A DNA stretch of 64,000 nucleotides. It comes from Phragmites australis (Eukaryota; Streptophyta; Magnoliopsida; Poales; Poaceae). The notes below the pieces were generated by a model. The model made no database searches. It had not been told where the DNA came from and saw nothing but the letters and a program-made list of their open reading frames with translations. How positions within the stretch are numbered: the first letter of the stretch is position 1; every line of letters begins with the position of its first letter. Where the stretch lies: assembly GCF_958298935.1 (NCBI RefSeq), contig NC_084921.1, forward strand, positions 43,061,001 to 43,125,000, given 5' to 3'. Position numbers and translations under genes: made by a program. This document shows positions 11,556 to 23,085 of the stretch, piece by piece.

Positions 11556-12350
11556 TCCTCATTTCTAAACCCACTAATCATACAATGAGAAATAACTCTC
11601 TCTTTAATTCCCTCACTTAATTCCTTTCGTATGCCACACGAAGGATTGGAACTAAAAATCAAATTCTGCAAGTCATGACTTGTGAGTGCCTTCCCATCGG
11701 TTGCCAAACATGCGTTAGGGAGCTAATTACTTTTGCTGCAAGTCATGACTTGTGAGTGCCTGAGTGGACTAATGGCCCCCTGTAGATACATGACGAAGTT
11801 ATCCTGCTCTAGAGTGTTTTAGAATTCAACAGGGTCCCGAGAACGCTCGTTTCGTTTACGAAATACCATCGTAAATCTAAAAAGTATACATCATGAAGTA
11901 TATTTCACAGCGAGTTTACTCGCGTCGAATTTCAGATACTTCCGTAATGGTGGAAAAAAATCTGAACTCGAATTCAAGGATGACGTGATCGCATGATAGC
12001 TGATGCTTTACCAGCAGCAAGGTAGGTACTTTGCATTGTAAAGGTCACTCTCAAGCCAGCAGGCGCGGCATGACTGCCTAGAGCTTAGGTTCACAGGGAT
12101 TAGGGTGAGAAGATCAAACACGTGGCCAAGACAAGATGAATATTCGTGCTAATAGAAAAAGACATATTGGAGATGTATACAGGTAAGAGCGGTTAGCGAC
12201 CAAAACATCGCAACTGCAGTATGCTGTCACTATAAGGCAGATAGGAAAAACACTTTTAGGTGTAGTTGCTGTTGCCTGTAGGCGTCGAGACAGGACAAGG
12301 ACTGCTATGACGTCAAGCCTTCGGTTTCGTCACTGCTAAGCGGAGCGCGG
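11556..12350. other. Intergenic DNA, no gene recognised
   Basis: Contains a direct repeat of CTGCAAGTCATGACTTGTGA at about 11667 and 11737. I see no convincing open frame, RNA gene or terminal repeat. Confidence 0.4.
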
Positions 12351-13316
12351 GGTGACTTAAATACTATTGTTACTAGAAACTTTGATAAAGTATTATTGGG
12401 ATCATTGATTCATTGGATTGTTGATTTATTATTATTTTTTCTTGATGTGGCGATATTTTTAAAGAAATATTTTTCTACAAACTGACTCAATTGTCCTCCC
12501 TCTTCTTTCTTTCCCTTCTTCCTCACCTACCACTGTGACCACCTCCTAAACATGCTCGCGCTTCTCTGGTCGAGGGAGGACGCGCGCCGCCCCCCTCGCC
12601 CTCCCCCTCTCCGGCACGAGCGCGCTCGCGTCCAAAGAGCTCGTGGTGCTCCACTCCCTCGTCGTCGTGCAGACGTCGTGCAAGCTCCTCGTTTTCGACC
12701 TCGCCCCGTAGCTCCTTGCGCTCGCCAAGCTCAACTCTGGCGTAGGCGCCGGTGCGGCCACGGCCTTCGTCACCGACAGTGCCGAGGACACCGATGGAGC
12801 GAGCCACGTGCTCCTCTCTAGGCGTGGCACCGGGGCCGTCCCTGTGGTAGCTGTCCACCAAAGGGAGAGAGAAGGCGCATCGGGAGAGGGGGCTCACCGG
12901 CGGAGGGAAATGGCCGAAGAGGGGGACCGTAAGGGCGGTGGAGGAGAGCTGGATTTGACCCGCCGGGGAGAGAAAGAGGTGGCCGACCGGAGTGAAGGAA
13001 GCCGGAGAGGAGGGAGAAGGCTGGAGGGAAGGGGAAGGTCGAGCACGGTGGGATTCACCAACGGCTCAGAGCTAGGCAAGCTCAGTAGTGCGCTGGTGGG
13101 GGAGGAGATGGGCTCGGTCGAGGTAAAGAGGTTAGCCGGGGCTAGAGAGCGGCCAACACGGCGGGGCTCATTGAAGGTGTCATCGCTGGCTGAGGCTGGG
13201 GCGCGGCCAATACGACGACTGCTCTCTGGCCTCTCATGGAAGGACATACAAGTTATCTTGCCATTCAGTGGTATTTTATCAAAGTTTTTAGTAATGATGA
13301 TATTTAAAAGTGCACC
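12351..13316. mobile_element. Pack-MULE-like element: diverged inverted termini around a GC-rich core
   Basis: The left end (from 12351, GGTGACTTAAATACTATTGT, then ACTTTGATAAAGTATTA) matches the reverse complement of the right end (ending 13316, GGTGCACTTTTAAATATCAT, then ACTTTGATAAAATACCA). The inverted similarity extends about 60 bp. The interior (about 12540-13235) is much more GC-rich than the AT-rich ends and flanks. It contains a frame reading ASKELVVLHSLVVVQTSCKL that looks like a captured gene piece, with an in-frame stop soon after. Long inverted ends plus a GC-rich, gene-like core fit a Mutator-like element carrying host sequence. I could not find a matching 9-bp target duplication. 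The open frames here are not supported as real genes. Confidence 0.5.
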
Positions 13317-13954
13317 AGTAATAAGGATGACAAAAAGTTAATTGTCTTGGCGGCGCGCGGCGGGAATCAGGTAGTATATTATACAAGTACTCTGCAAGTC
13401 TCCAACTACGTATTATATCAGATAAGATAACTACATGTGTTGGCTACATGCCTATGCTCATTTTGGAAAGAACCTGACAGACGAGCGTGTCTCTATATAT
13501 GGTCTTCAATACCCTGGACTAAATCGGGAAGGGCATCTCACCAGGAATATTAGTCGATTGACATTTTACACCTTAAGCGCCTGCCGCCCATGGAATTCGT
13601 CATGTTTTCCGGAACGGGCCATCGCTCCTTCAGCCTCCTGAACCTGGAGAGATCACATATCTAGCTAGCTACCCTCTCCAGAGCTGAAAGGCCATTGCTG
13701 ATTGCAGCAATTAGCAATCAGATTGCTGACCTAGTCACGCGTACATTTTCGAGCTGCAACTGCTACAGTAGAGGCCAGAATAAATACAATCATTTATCTA
13801 AAAAAATATTGGTTGACTTCGCTTGGGGCATACAATGATACAACTACATACTAGCGACAGTTTCAAAGACGAACAAAGAGAAACATGAGACTAACATAGT
13901 CTAAAGCACGTAACAGAAAGCGCGTACCCGCTGAACCAGCCGCTTCCACGATCT
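13317..13954. other. Intergenic DNA, no gene recognised
   Basis: Short open frames only (for example 13435-13641 plus); none resembles a known family. Nothing else seen. Confidence 0.4.
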
Positions 13955-14713
13955 AATATGGCGACCAGAGGTACAGCTAGTACACTGGCGATCAGGACTC
14001 TCCTGTTCGCTGGATCAATTTAGTTAAGATACTTTAAACTCTACTTTTTTTTTTATTGTTGGCCTCTCCGAACATACACCTATATATATAGGCTATTACA
14101 TTTATTTATAAAAGGTGATAACTAAAAAAATCTTTAAACTAACAAGAAAATGACTAACCAAATCTTCTCCGACTAAACATAGAAATAATAACTTAGAAAT
14201 CTACTAATTTAATTCCAAACTTATCTCAAGTTATTGTTGTAGATGATTCATGCTTGGATTTACGTCTCTAATAGACAATACCAAATTTTCTCCGACTAAA
14301 CATAAAAATAATAACTAAGAAATCTACTAGGGGGAGGGGGCAGGATCGGTGGTCTCTAATATCAAGTAATATGGCCGGCGACCAAAGGTCCAGGTAGGAC
14401 ACCGGCGATCATGACTTTCCTGTTCACTGGATCAATTTAGTTAGGATACTTTAAACTCTACTTTTTTTATTACTTGCCACCTCTGAACATACTCCTGTCT
14501 CTCTCTGTATATATATAGACTATTACATTTATTTATGAAAGGTGATAACTGAGGGAACCTTCAAACTAACAAGAAAATAACTAAACAGATCTTTTCTAAC
14601 TAAATATAGAAATAATAACTAAGGAATCTACTAATTTGATTCCAAACTTTTCTTAAGTTGCTGCTGTAGATGATGCTGGCTTGGATTTGCGTCTCTGATA
14701 GACAATACCAAAT
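13955..14713. repeat. Diverged tandem duplication of about 340 bp
   Basis: Copy 1 is about 13955-14287 and copy 2 about 14368-14713. Both run from GGCGACCAnAGGT, through GGATCAATTTAGTTA and ACTTTAAACTCTACTTTTTT, to GATAGACAATACCAAAT. A partial third piece (CTCCGACTAAACATAnAAAT) lies between them at about 14287-14330. Non-coding. The unit is not one I recognise. Confidence 0.65.
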
Positions 14714-15995
14714 CGCCCAGCATTGCACATGTGAGACCAGGTGTCTCCCCGTCATCCCAGCCGCCTCCTTCAACCCGAATTAACCTCCGCAACACTGAAC
14801 TACACTTGAATGGATGAAGAATACATAGAAGTACTTTTGCAGAAAGAGCAATGACTTACAGGCTGCGTGCTCAGGACACCAACAACAGGTTGCAAGATAG
14901 CATTACTGCTTTCTGAATTGATTTGTCCTGGAAAAACGACAGCTTCGTATCAGCGATCACAACACCTCACGTCAGTAGCAGCAATGGAGAGCTAGAAACT
15001 GCCATGGCAAAGCAGGGGGGAAACGTGTGGAGGCTTTAGAGTTGAGAGTACTTACAGATGGATCCAAGATGCGCAAGATGAGCACCTTCGGTGCTTCACT
15101 GAGGGAGTGACGGTGCAAGAGGAAGCCGAGCCATTCCTATCGAAAAGAAATGCCCACAGGAACAAAGATGCCGAGCAGCTTTGATGAGCCCCCTGTGTAA
15201 TGTCACATTTTGGCTGCCCCAGCTTAGGACAATGCTGAGGAAAACACACACAGAACTGCTCAACAACAGAACAATGCACAGTAGGCAAGTATCAGTATTC
15301 AGTGACTAGTTTGGTGGATGCAAATGTTTTACCAGACATCATACAGATCATGAGACCATGGACATTTTCTGGATCTGTTCACATGAAAAATAGGTATGAT
15401 GGGCAAATGTGGTAAACACACCAAATTTAACCTTTTTCATCTGAAAATCCTGGAACAAAAACAGAATTCTCAACAACATAGGACTCGAATTCTAGCCAAT
15501 AACTCCTCCTAACACATGCCAACAGCAAAGACTGCAGCGGCTTATTCCTTGGAAATGGAGGGGGGGGGGGGGGGGGGACAGAAACAGAAACCGTTCTTTG
15601 CTTTCATTTTTTACTAGTACAAAATTTTGTAGATGATATTGTATGAAACTATCAGATCCAAATAGAACTTTATATCATGCTAGAGCACTTTTTTAGTTAA
15701 TGTCATGTTCAACATGTAAACTACATGTTTACAAGTAGTGATCAATTTTCGTGTTGGATATATATGACAGGCAACTATTAACATTTTGCAGCCCAAAGAG
15801 AACTATCAGATACTCTTTGCAGTAGGCCAATCAGATCCAAAGAGAAATTTATCTCAACTTTGGAAAAGGTGATCATGACAACCACCGTCCCCGCTTTATA
15901 AGAAGTTCATGCTTGGACCCGGCTTCTCCAAGTCGACATTGAGCAAGGTAATAACCGCCAGATAAGATCAGTAACAGGTTAGCCTTGTTCAACAA
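14714..15995. other. Region upstream of the FT-like pseudogene; possible untranslated or non-coding exons
   Basis: On the minus strand two stretches have good splice borders: about 14870-14928 (acceptor CAG, donor GTAAGTC) and one ending with donor GTAAGTACT near 15058. They could belong to a non-coding or unrecognised minus-strand transcript, but no domain is visible. A run of 18 G lies at 15560-15577. Confidence 0.3.
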
Positions 15996-17157
15996 ATGTC
16001 TGCTGTAGAACCCTTGGTTCTGGCCCATGTCATACAATGTGTTGGATTCATTTACACCAACGACCCCCCTCAGAATTACCTACAACAGCAGGCTACTTCT
16101 GGCAGGTGCCGAGCTGAAACCATCTGCAGTTGTGAATAAGCCAAGAGTTGATGTTGGTGGCACTGACCTTAGGGTGTTCTACACATTGGTAAGCTAAGAT
16201 ATATATGCTATCTCATGGAACCATATGCTAAACGTTTTATATGTTGACAATATACTCCATTAACTTTTTTTTAGAAGTTTGAACTCAACCCCTTGTTTCA
16301 TTTTTTTTTTCAGATGTGTTGACCGCCTTCTAATCAACAGAAACTGACCTATCATTTGTAGTTTTTTTTTTCGACATATCACTTGTTAGTTATTATGGAA
16401 CCAAAAATGAATGTTATATGATGCCAACTTTCCTGGAGAGGACGACGATATGATATGGAATCCGTAAACATAACTACGTTTATGTTTATCTCTTATATAA
16501 GGCTAAACAATTCCTGATCTAAAGCATGTACAGGCAACTCCTGATCTAAAGCATGTACAGGCAACTCTAACACTATGATCTCTTATATAAGGCTAAACAA
16601 TTAAAGAAGCACACCTTCATATTGCAACCTTCAGTATAAATATGTTCTACATGTCTCCAACTTTACCGTTTATCCAGAGGTCAACAGTCATCTTTGAAAT
16701 CACAACTGAAATTATGCAAACAAATGGGGACCTTAAAACTACAACATAAATGACGGACCAAGAACCTACCTAAGATAGGATTACAATTTATGAGTAATCA
16801 TATTACCTCAGAACAAGAGAATCGTTGAAACTATCAAACAAAACAGGAGTACTTTTAATAAGTACAACTAAATTCTAAGTATAGATATAATATTAGAGCC
16901 TTCTTGCAGGTCAGGAGCTCATGTTTTACGAAAGACCAGAACCAAGATCTGGCATCCACCGCATGGTATTCGTGCTGTTCCGGCAGCTTGGTAGGGGGGC
17001 CGTTTTTGCACCAGATATGCGACACAACTTCAATTGCAGGAACTTTGCACGTCAATACCACCTGGACATTGTGGCTGCCACATATTTCAACTGTCAAAGG
17101 GAAGCAGGATCTGGCGGAAGAAGATTCAGACCCGAAAGGTCTGAAGGGACAATATAA
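15996..17157 (+). pseudogene. FT-like (PEBP family) pseudogene
   Basis: Exon 1 (15996-16188) begins [14 protein letters not shown]; after a shift of frame near 16040 it continues [20 protein letters not shown] ... DLRVFYTL and ends at a GT donor. Exon 4 (16910-17157) starts after TTGCAG and encodes [20 protein letters not shown] and later [12 protein letters not shown] and [14 protein letters not shown], the classic C-terminal half of FT/TFL1-type phosphatidylethanolamine-binding proteins. Two lesions are visible: a frameshift in exon 1, equivalent to about two missing bases after HVIQ, and no recognisable exon 2 or exon 3 (normally about 62 and 41 bp, encoding the VDPDAPSPS motif) in the 721 bp between. 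FT-like proteins are mobile floral or developmental regulators. This copy should not make one. The frame after [18 protein letters not shown] remains open to TAA. Confidence 0.8.
16489..16602. repeat. 27-bp tandem repeat flanked by a longer direct repeat
   Basis: CCTGATCTAAAGCATGTACA GGCAACT occurs twice head-to-tail (about 16513-16567). The whole is bracketed by two copies of TCTTATATAAGGCTAAACAA. It lies in the gap where exons 2 and 3 of the FT-like pseudogene should be. Confidence 0.7.
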
Positions 17158-18635
17158 AGACTGTAGACCATTGCACGATCTTTCTATTGTGAAAGATTCG
17201 AAATAATGTGCATTATAGTATCAAATGCACTGTAATATTTGTACACGCAACACGATATATAGCTTTAACTACCATCGCATATATATGAAGAAATCAATAA
17301 TATTCAGTGTACTCATAGCTGTGAGTTCCACAGAAACAGATTTACATTTTGTTACTATACAGTTTAAATTTAAATTTTCTGAGAATAGGTAAAAGTAGCT
17401 TTTCATAAAACTCGTAACTGTGAGTTTCATGAAAACAGATTGTCGTAATTCTTCGTTTAGTCTAGTCCAAGAAACCAAGGTTTTAATTGGTTTGGTTTAT
17501 GAAATCAAGCTTTGCTTAAAACTAAGATCCAAACAACCCCTTAATTTCTTGACAGATTGTTGTACAGAAAAATTGTGTATTCGATGATGAGACGGAAAAA
17601 TGTCATTGTGACACAAACTTACTAAAAACCCCAAACACCGTTACTAATGTGATAGTTTGGCTTACTCGGAAGAAAAGCAGGTGGCGCATCTATGGAAACT
17701 ATTTGCAATCATCTCCACTAGTGCGGCTGTGAGGGAGCAAAACTTTGGTATCTGTCATTTAGTGGCAACTTCCATTCACACTACACTGCAAAGAGATCAT
17801 TTAGTTCCGTGTTAACTTGCATGAAGTGGTTCAAGACTTTATACTATGCTCATATATTAAGCTACAACCATTTTCTTAACCATGTAATGCAGTTGATCAA
17901 TTAGCAGTTAAGCATATCTTTATGTAGGGAAAATTATGCTTCTTATTATATGAATGAAATGATTCAAACTTACAGCTGAACCAGTGGGAATGAAACAAAA
18001 CCATTTGCCTGCAAGGAGGAAAGCATCTACTGTTTCCACAACACTCCAGAGTTTTATTCTCAGTATATGTTCTATAAAGACCCAAGTTAAGAAATCTGAA
18101 TGAGCAAGTACATAGCGTGTCCCGAGCAGGCTAACCTAGAAAAAAATTGATTCATTGGTCATTTGACATTTTTCAGTTGCCAAAGAAGAGAAATAACAGA
18201 ATTATCAATGGCAGCCAGCCTTCAATTTCAGATATCAGTGACTCATGAGTTAACCTAGGATACCCAAATTGCAGCAGTGGGCACCTGCTTCTGTTACCCA
18301 ACAAAAGATAAGAGAGGAACAGTTCACACGTCGAGCTTCAACAGAACACACGTACCATCTCTTCTTCTGCTAAAACTTAAACCATCCCTGAAATCCATTG
18401 GCATCAATGGAAGCACTAGAATTGTCACGCAGCCCGGTGTTGATACTATCGGAACACCAAACCATCATCTAATTCACCCAAAACGAACACCAAGCGCTGC
18501 TGCTTCCAGATTATACGAAATCCAACGAATATTGAAGGCGCTACCTCACGCGCCGCACGGAGGAGGAGGCAGACGCATGGTGGAAGCAGTGGCGTGAACG
18601 GTGTATAGGTGGACACGGACAGCGGCTTCGACAGG
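17158..18635. other. Intergenic DNA, no gene recognised
   Basis: A minus-strand stretch at about 17968-18020 has an acceptor (CTTGCAG) and a donor (GTAAGTTT), and the GC-rich 18480-18600 could be a first exon of an unrecognised minus-strand transcript interrupted by the hAT element. No protein family is visible, so I do not call a gene. Confidence 0.3.
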
Positions 18636-20217
18636 AGGGCTCCATAACGGGCCTCGATCCCCGTTCCCCGACGGAGAATTCTTCTATTAGGGGACGGGAA
18701 TGGGAGCATTTTTTTCCTCACAGGAAGTTTAACGGGAAAAAATCCCCTCTGTCGGGTATGGCGGGGCGGGGATGGTTACCCAGCCCCTGTCCCCGTTTCC
18801 CTACGGGCCCCCGTATTGATCTGGGCTTATGTAACCCTAATTGATTCAGCCCAAAAAAAGTTCTGTGAGCTGTGGGCTGTAGCTGATCTTTAGGCCTACT
18901 GATCCTCCACTCCTCCTGTCAGCCGGCCCACTCCAGTCTCCACTCGGGCCGCACGTTCAAGCTACCGCGACCAAGCCTCTGGCCTCTGGACGACTGGACG
19001 GTTCTGGGCTTCTGGCCACTCACCGGGCACCGGCTCACGCCGCTCACGGCTCACCAGCACAGTCTGCAGTTCTGCACAGATCCTCAATCCTCATCCTCAG
19101 TTCCTCACCCACTCCCACTCTCCCAGCCGCCAGGCGCCAGCGCCAGCCGCCGCCAGGCCCCCAGCGGCACGCCTGCGCCCAAGCGCCCCAGCGGGCAGCG
19201 GCACCAGCGCGAAGGCAGCGCCTGGCCCTGCACGGCTGCGCCCCAGCGGGCAGCGGCACGCCACGCACCAGTCGCTGGACGAGCCACGAGCAGGCAGCGC
19301 GCGGCCTGTGCCCCACGGCCCCAACCCCCAACGTCGCGCTCACTGCTCATCATCCCGCTGTCAAGCTCGCGCACGACGCACGCACGGCAGCAAGCAGATC
19401 GAGGCACACCTGGCCGCCGTCCGACCCGTCCCGCCGTCAAGCTCGCGCACGGCGCACGCACGGCAGCAAGCAGATTGAGGCACACCTGGCCACCGTCCGA
19501 CCCGTTCCGCTGCAGATGGAGCAGATCGACTCTGTCATGGCTTCGCCCTCCTCGCCGTTGAGCTCCGACGGTGACGACGCAAGGTGAGAAGTGAGCTCCC
19601 CCTTCCCAGTCCTCCTCGTACCTTTGTATTCGAGTTTGAGTCGTATCGCTGCGCCGTTGTGTAACTAACCAACGTCGGGCGGTCCACGCGAAGGAACGCT
19701 AGCAAGGACCGGCCACCACCTGCTCCAACCGACACAGCACTCGACGCGGCGACCGCTGTTGTACCCCTCGATGCGCAAGGTGCTGCACCTGCACCTGTCA
19801 TCATGCGCAAGGTGCTTCGAAATCTGGCTGGGAAAGGTGCCGCCGTGAGGAAGAAAAGCCGCCTTGCGATTGCAGGAGCCCCAAGTTCCCCAGAAGCTAC
19901 CTCCTCCGGCGTGCATTTGTTGAAATCCATGGGGTTCGATTTCGAAGCTCGCTAACCCTCTTTTCAGTAACAAATTAGCATATGGTTGTTATTGATTCTT
20001 GGATTCTATGGTCGATCTGTATTGCAATTTGTATTGATGTATGTTTTGTAGCCTATTTCTGTATTGCAATATGTATGTATGGTTAATCTGTATGGATGCT
20101 ATTGTCAATCTTGTAGCTTATTTCTGTATTTATGTATGGTCGATCTGTATGGATGCTATGTCGATCTGTATTGCAATTTGATTCCTGATGCTTATTTCTT
20201 TTGTTTGTCAGATCACC

Positions 20218-22692
20218 ATGTCAAGTCCATGTACTGAGAGTAGCAGCCAACAAGAATCACATTCTGTTAATGACTCAGAGCCAATACAAATTGATGATGA
20301 TGATAATGAGAATGTGGCTGAAGATGTGAACTTTGGCACAAAGAGAAAGCTTACTTCTGTTGTTTGGAAGGAGTTCAAGAAGGTGAAAGTCTTGGGTGAA
20401 ATTAAAGCTCAATGCCTTCATTGCCACAAGCAGCTTGGAGGAAAAAGCAGGAATGGAACGAAGCATCTTCATGATCATTTGAAGATATGTACATTGAGAA
20501 GAATCAAATTGAAGGGAGAGAACAAGACACTAGCACAATCAGCTTTGAGGTTTAATTCTCAAGAGGGAGGGAAAATATCTGTGAAAAATTACACATTTAA
20601 TCCAGAAGTAGCTAGAAAAGAGCTTGCTGCCATGATTATACTACAAGAGTATCCTTTATGTATTGTTGACCATACTGGCTTTCGGAGGTTTGTGAGTGCA
20701 CTTCAGCCATTATTCAAGATGGTGACTAGGAACACTATTAGGTAAGAATAGTACTTTTATGTATCTATGACAACATATAAGGATATTGTCTAAGTTTCTA
20801 TGATGTAATTTTAGGAAGGACATTATTGATGCATATAACGAAGAAAAGAAAAAGGCCCTACAGTACATGGCAGGAGCTAAGTCAAGAGTGTCTATTACTA
20901 CAGACATGTGGACCTCTGAAAACCAAAGAAGAGGGTACATGGCTATTACAGCTCATTTTATTGATGACTCTTGGACGCTTAGAAACATTATCATGAGGTA
21001 AATTCTTGTTGCCATTAACTTGATTGAATTGTAATTTAGATTCTTGATTGAATTCCTTGCTACCATCAACTTTAATTCATAAATTTGATTGCATTTCTTG
21101 CTGCCATCATGTAGGTTCATATATGTTCCTGCTCCACATACAGCTGAAGTTATTTGGGAGGAGTTGTATGAAGCTTTGGTTGAATGGAATATTGATGAGA
21201 AGATCTCGACGGTGACTCTTGATAATTGCACCACAAATGATGCGGTAATTCCTGAACTTGTCAAGAAGATTGGTAAAACAAAACTCATGTTGGAGGGGAA
21301 ACTATTACATATGCGTTGTGCTGCCCACATTCTTAACTTGATTGTGAAGGATGGTTTAGAGATGATACAACCTGCAATTGCAAAAGTTTGTGAAAGTGTA
21401 GCCTTTTGGACAGTCACACCTAAAAGAGTAGAAAAATTTGAAGAAATTGCTAAGTATGTCAAAGACCCAATTGAACACAAGTTAGGTCTTGATTGTAAAA
21501 CTCGGTGGAATTCAACATACAAGATGCTTAGTATTGCTTTACCTTATGTGGCGGTTTTTAACCGTGCAACACGTGTTGAGAAACTATATGATTGTGCTCC
21601 AAGTAAGGAAGAATGGACTTTTGCTAGAGAGGTGGTTGAGAGGCTCAAGATGTTCAATGACATAACTGTTGTGTTTTCTGGAACTAATTATGTCACTGCT
21701 AATATTCAGCTCCTTAAGATTTGTGAGGCCAAAATGCAAATTAGGCAATGGTCTGCTTGTGCAAATCCTATTATAGAAAAAATGTCAAATAAGATGATTG
21801 ACAAATTTGATAAATATTGGAAGGACATTAAAGGACCAATGGGAATAGCCACTATTCTTGATCCTCGATTTAAGACCGACTATCTCCTTGGGTTTTTTAG
21901 ACCATATTAGTTCAGACCAATGAAGTGTGTATTGAGAAAGTTAATGAAGTTAGAGACTCTCTATGTAATTTGATGAAGGAGTACCAAGTGGAAGAGGATG
22001 AGGATAACACAGAATCATCAGCTCCTCCACTTGACAATTCGGATTTATTATCTACAATCAGTGCACGTGTTGCAAGTAGAAGACCAACAATCACAAGAGT
22101 CAAATCTGAACTAGATAGGTACTTGGAGGATGAGTTGGTTCTAATTGCAACAGAGAACTTTCAGATTCTAGATTGGTGGAAGGTGGCTGTGACACGTTAT
22201 CCTACATTGAGGAAGATAGCACGTGACATATTTGCTATTCCAGTCAGCACTGTTGCATCTGAATATGCATTTAGCACTAGTGGGAGGGTTCTTAGTGAGC
22301 ACCGTAGCCGCCTCACTCCAGAGATCTTGGAGGCGCTAATGTGTTCACAAGATTGGATACGCAACAAGTACAAAGGTATATATGTTGTACAATTCCTATT
22401 CATTCAATTTTCAATGTCATGGTTGCAATGTAATTGTTGTCATCTTGTGATTGTGTTTTGTAGATGATGATAATAATAATAAGCCTGAAACCTTTTGGAG
22501 TTGCCTTCAAGAGATCCCAGAAAAGATGAGGTGATGTTCATATTTTGTTATAGTAGCAAAATGTATGTTTACTCATTTCCTTGTTATATATTTAACTACT
22601 TTGCTGCATGCAGGGACTTGCACTTTGTTGAGAGTCTCAGGAGGATAAGAAGTCAAGAATGCATGTGCTTTTGTTGCCTTGTTGCTTCCTAG
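20218..22692 (+). pseudogene. hAT transposase, RICESLEEPER/DAYSLEEPER-like, with one frameshift
   Basis: Exons: 20218-20741, 20815-20997, 21115-22375, 22464-22530, 22614-22692, all with GT/AG borders and matching phases. They sum to 2114 bp, one short of 705 codons. The N-terminal BED-type zinc finger has CLHCHKQLGG and KHLHDHL (about residues 60-90). The middle has the hAT catalytic-core landmarks (VSITTDMWTS, LDNCTTNDAV, RCAAHILNLIV). The C-terminus has the hAT dimerisation domain (VASEYAFSTSGRVLSEHRSR and the following LTP.ILEALMCSQDW). A single-base deletion near 21897 ends the frame at 21910, and the protein resumes one frame over. Start chosen: first ATG after a good acceptor (TTGTCAG). 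Otherwise intact, so inactivation is probably recent. Confidence 0.88.
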
Positions 22693-22828
22693 CTGTTCTG
22701 AGGACAAGAAGTCAAGACTCAAGAATGCATGTGCTTTTGTTGCCTTGTTGCTTCCTAGCTGTTCTGAGGACAAGAAGTCATGACTCAAGAATGCATGTGC
22801 TTTTGTTGCCTTGTTGCTTTCTACCTGA
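22641..22828. repeat. Tandem repeat, about 66 bp x 3
   Basis: Three head-to-tail copies (22641-22699, 22700-22765, 22766 to about 22828) of a unit starting GAGGAnAAGAAGTCA and including ATGCATGTGCTTTTGTTGCC. The first copy covers the last codons and stop of the hAT transposase; the others are in its 3' tail. Confidence 0.85.
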
Positions 22829-23085
22829 ATAATTGCCTTGTTGCTTTGTTGGTGTAGCTCTCTCAATCTCTCTAGAACTATATGTGTGAATTGTGATGTT
22901 ATGATGAACTGATGCTCTTGTTAATTGTTATCTTGTTTTTTTTCTTGTGTGAATTTTTGATGTTGAGGTCTTATTTTGAGCACCTACTTGCAAGATCAAT
23001 TGATGATATTTATTTCTGGGTAGCGGGGACAGGGACTCCGTCAGGTACCCATTCCCCGCGGGAATTTTCTCTGTTGACATGCCTA

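Larger units (their letters stand above)
18636..23085 (+). mobile_element. hAT (Ac superfamily) DNA transposon, nearly complete
   Basis: About 4.45 kb. The right end read inward is TAGGCATGTCAACAGAG; the left end is a weaker match, AGGGCTCCATAACGGG. Both carry GC-rich subterminal tracts with repeated CCCCG/CGGGG blocks. The transposase described separately occupies 20218-22692. A GC-rich segment (about 18960-19560) and exon-like sequence at 19516-19582 and about 19693-19780 lie 5' of it and may be leader exons. The 8-bp target duplication is not clear. The left boundary is uncertain by some tens of bases. Confidence 0.7.

Noticed and set aside
12523..13341. Several open frames of 90-177 codons in the GC-rich core
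   Set aside because: Arginine- and glycine-rich in all frames, as expected of high-GC DNA; better explained as captured sequence within a Pack-MULE-like element.
15058..15185. Possible decayed FT exon 2/3 sequence (GGATCCAAGATGCGC ... CACTGAGGGAGT ... CAGCTTTG)
   Set aside because: Short matches only, with many gaps, and it lies upstream of exon 1 in the wrong order; I could not separate it from chance.
14860..18110. Minus-strand stretches with good acceptor and donor sites
   Set aside because: Exon-like borders without any conserved protein or continuous frame; may be a non-coding transcript but not supportable from sequence.
19034..19973. Minus-strand open frames of about 100-130 codons in the hAT 5' region
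   Set aside because: Low-complexity Ala/Arg/Gly translations from GC-rich DNA; the plus-strand transposase accounts for this region.
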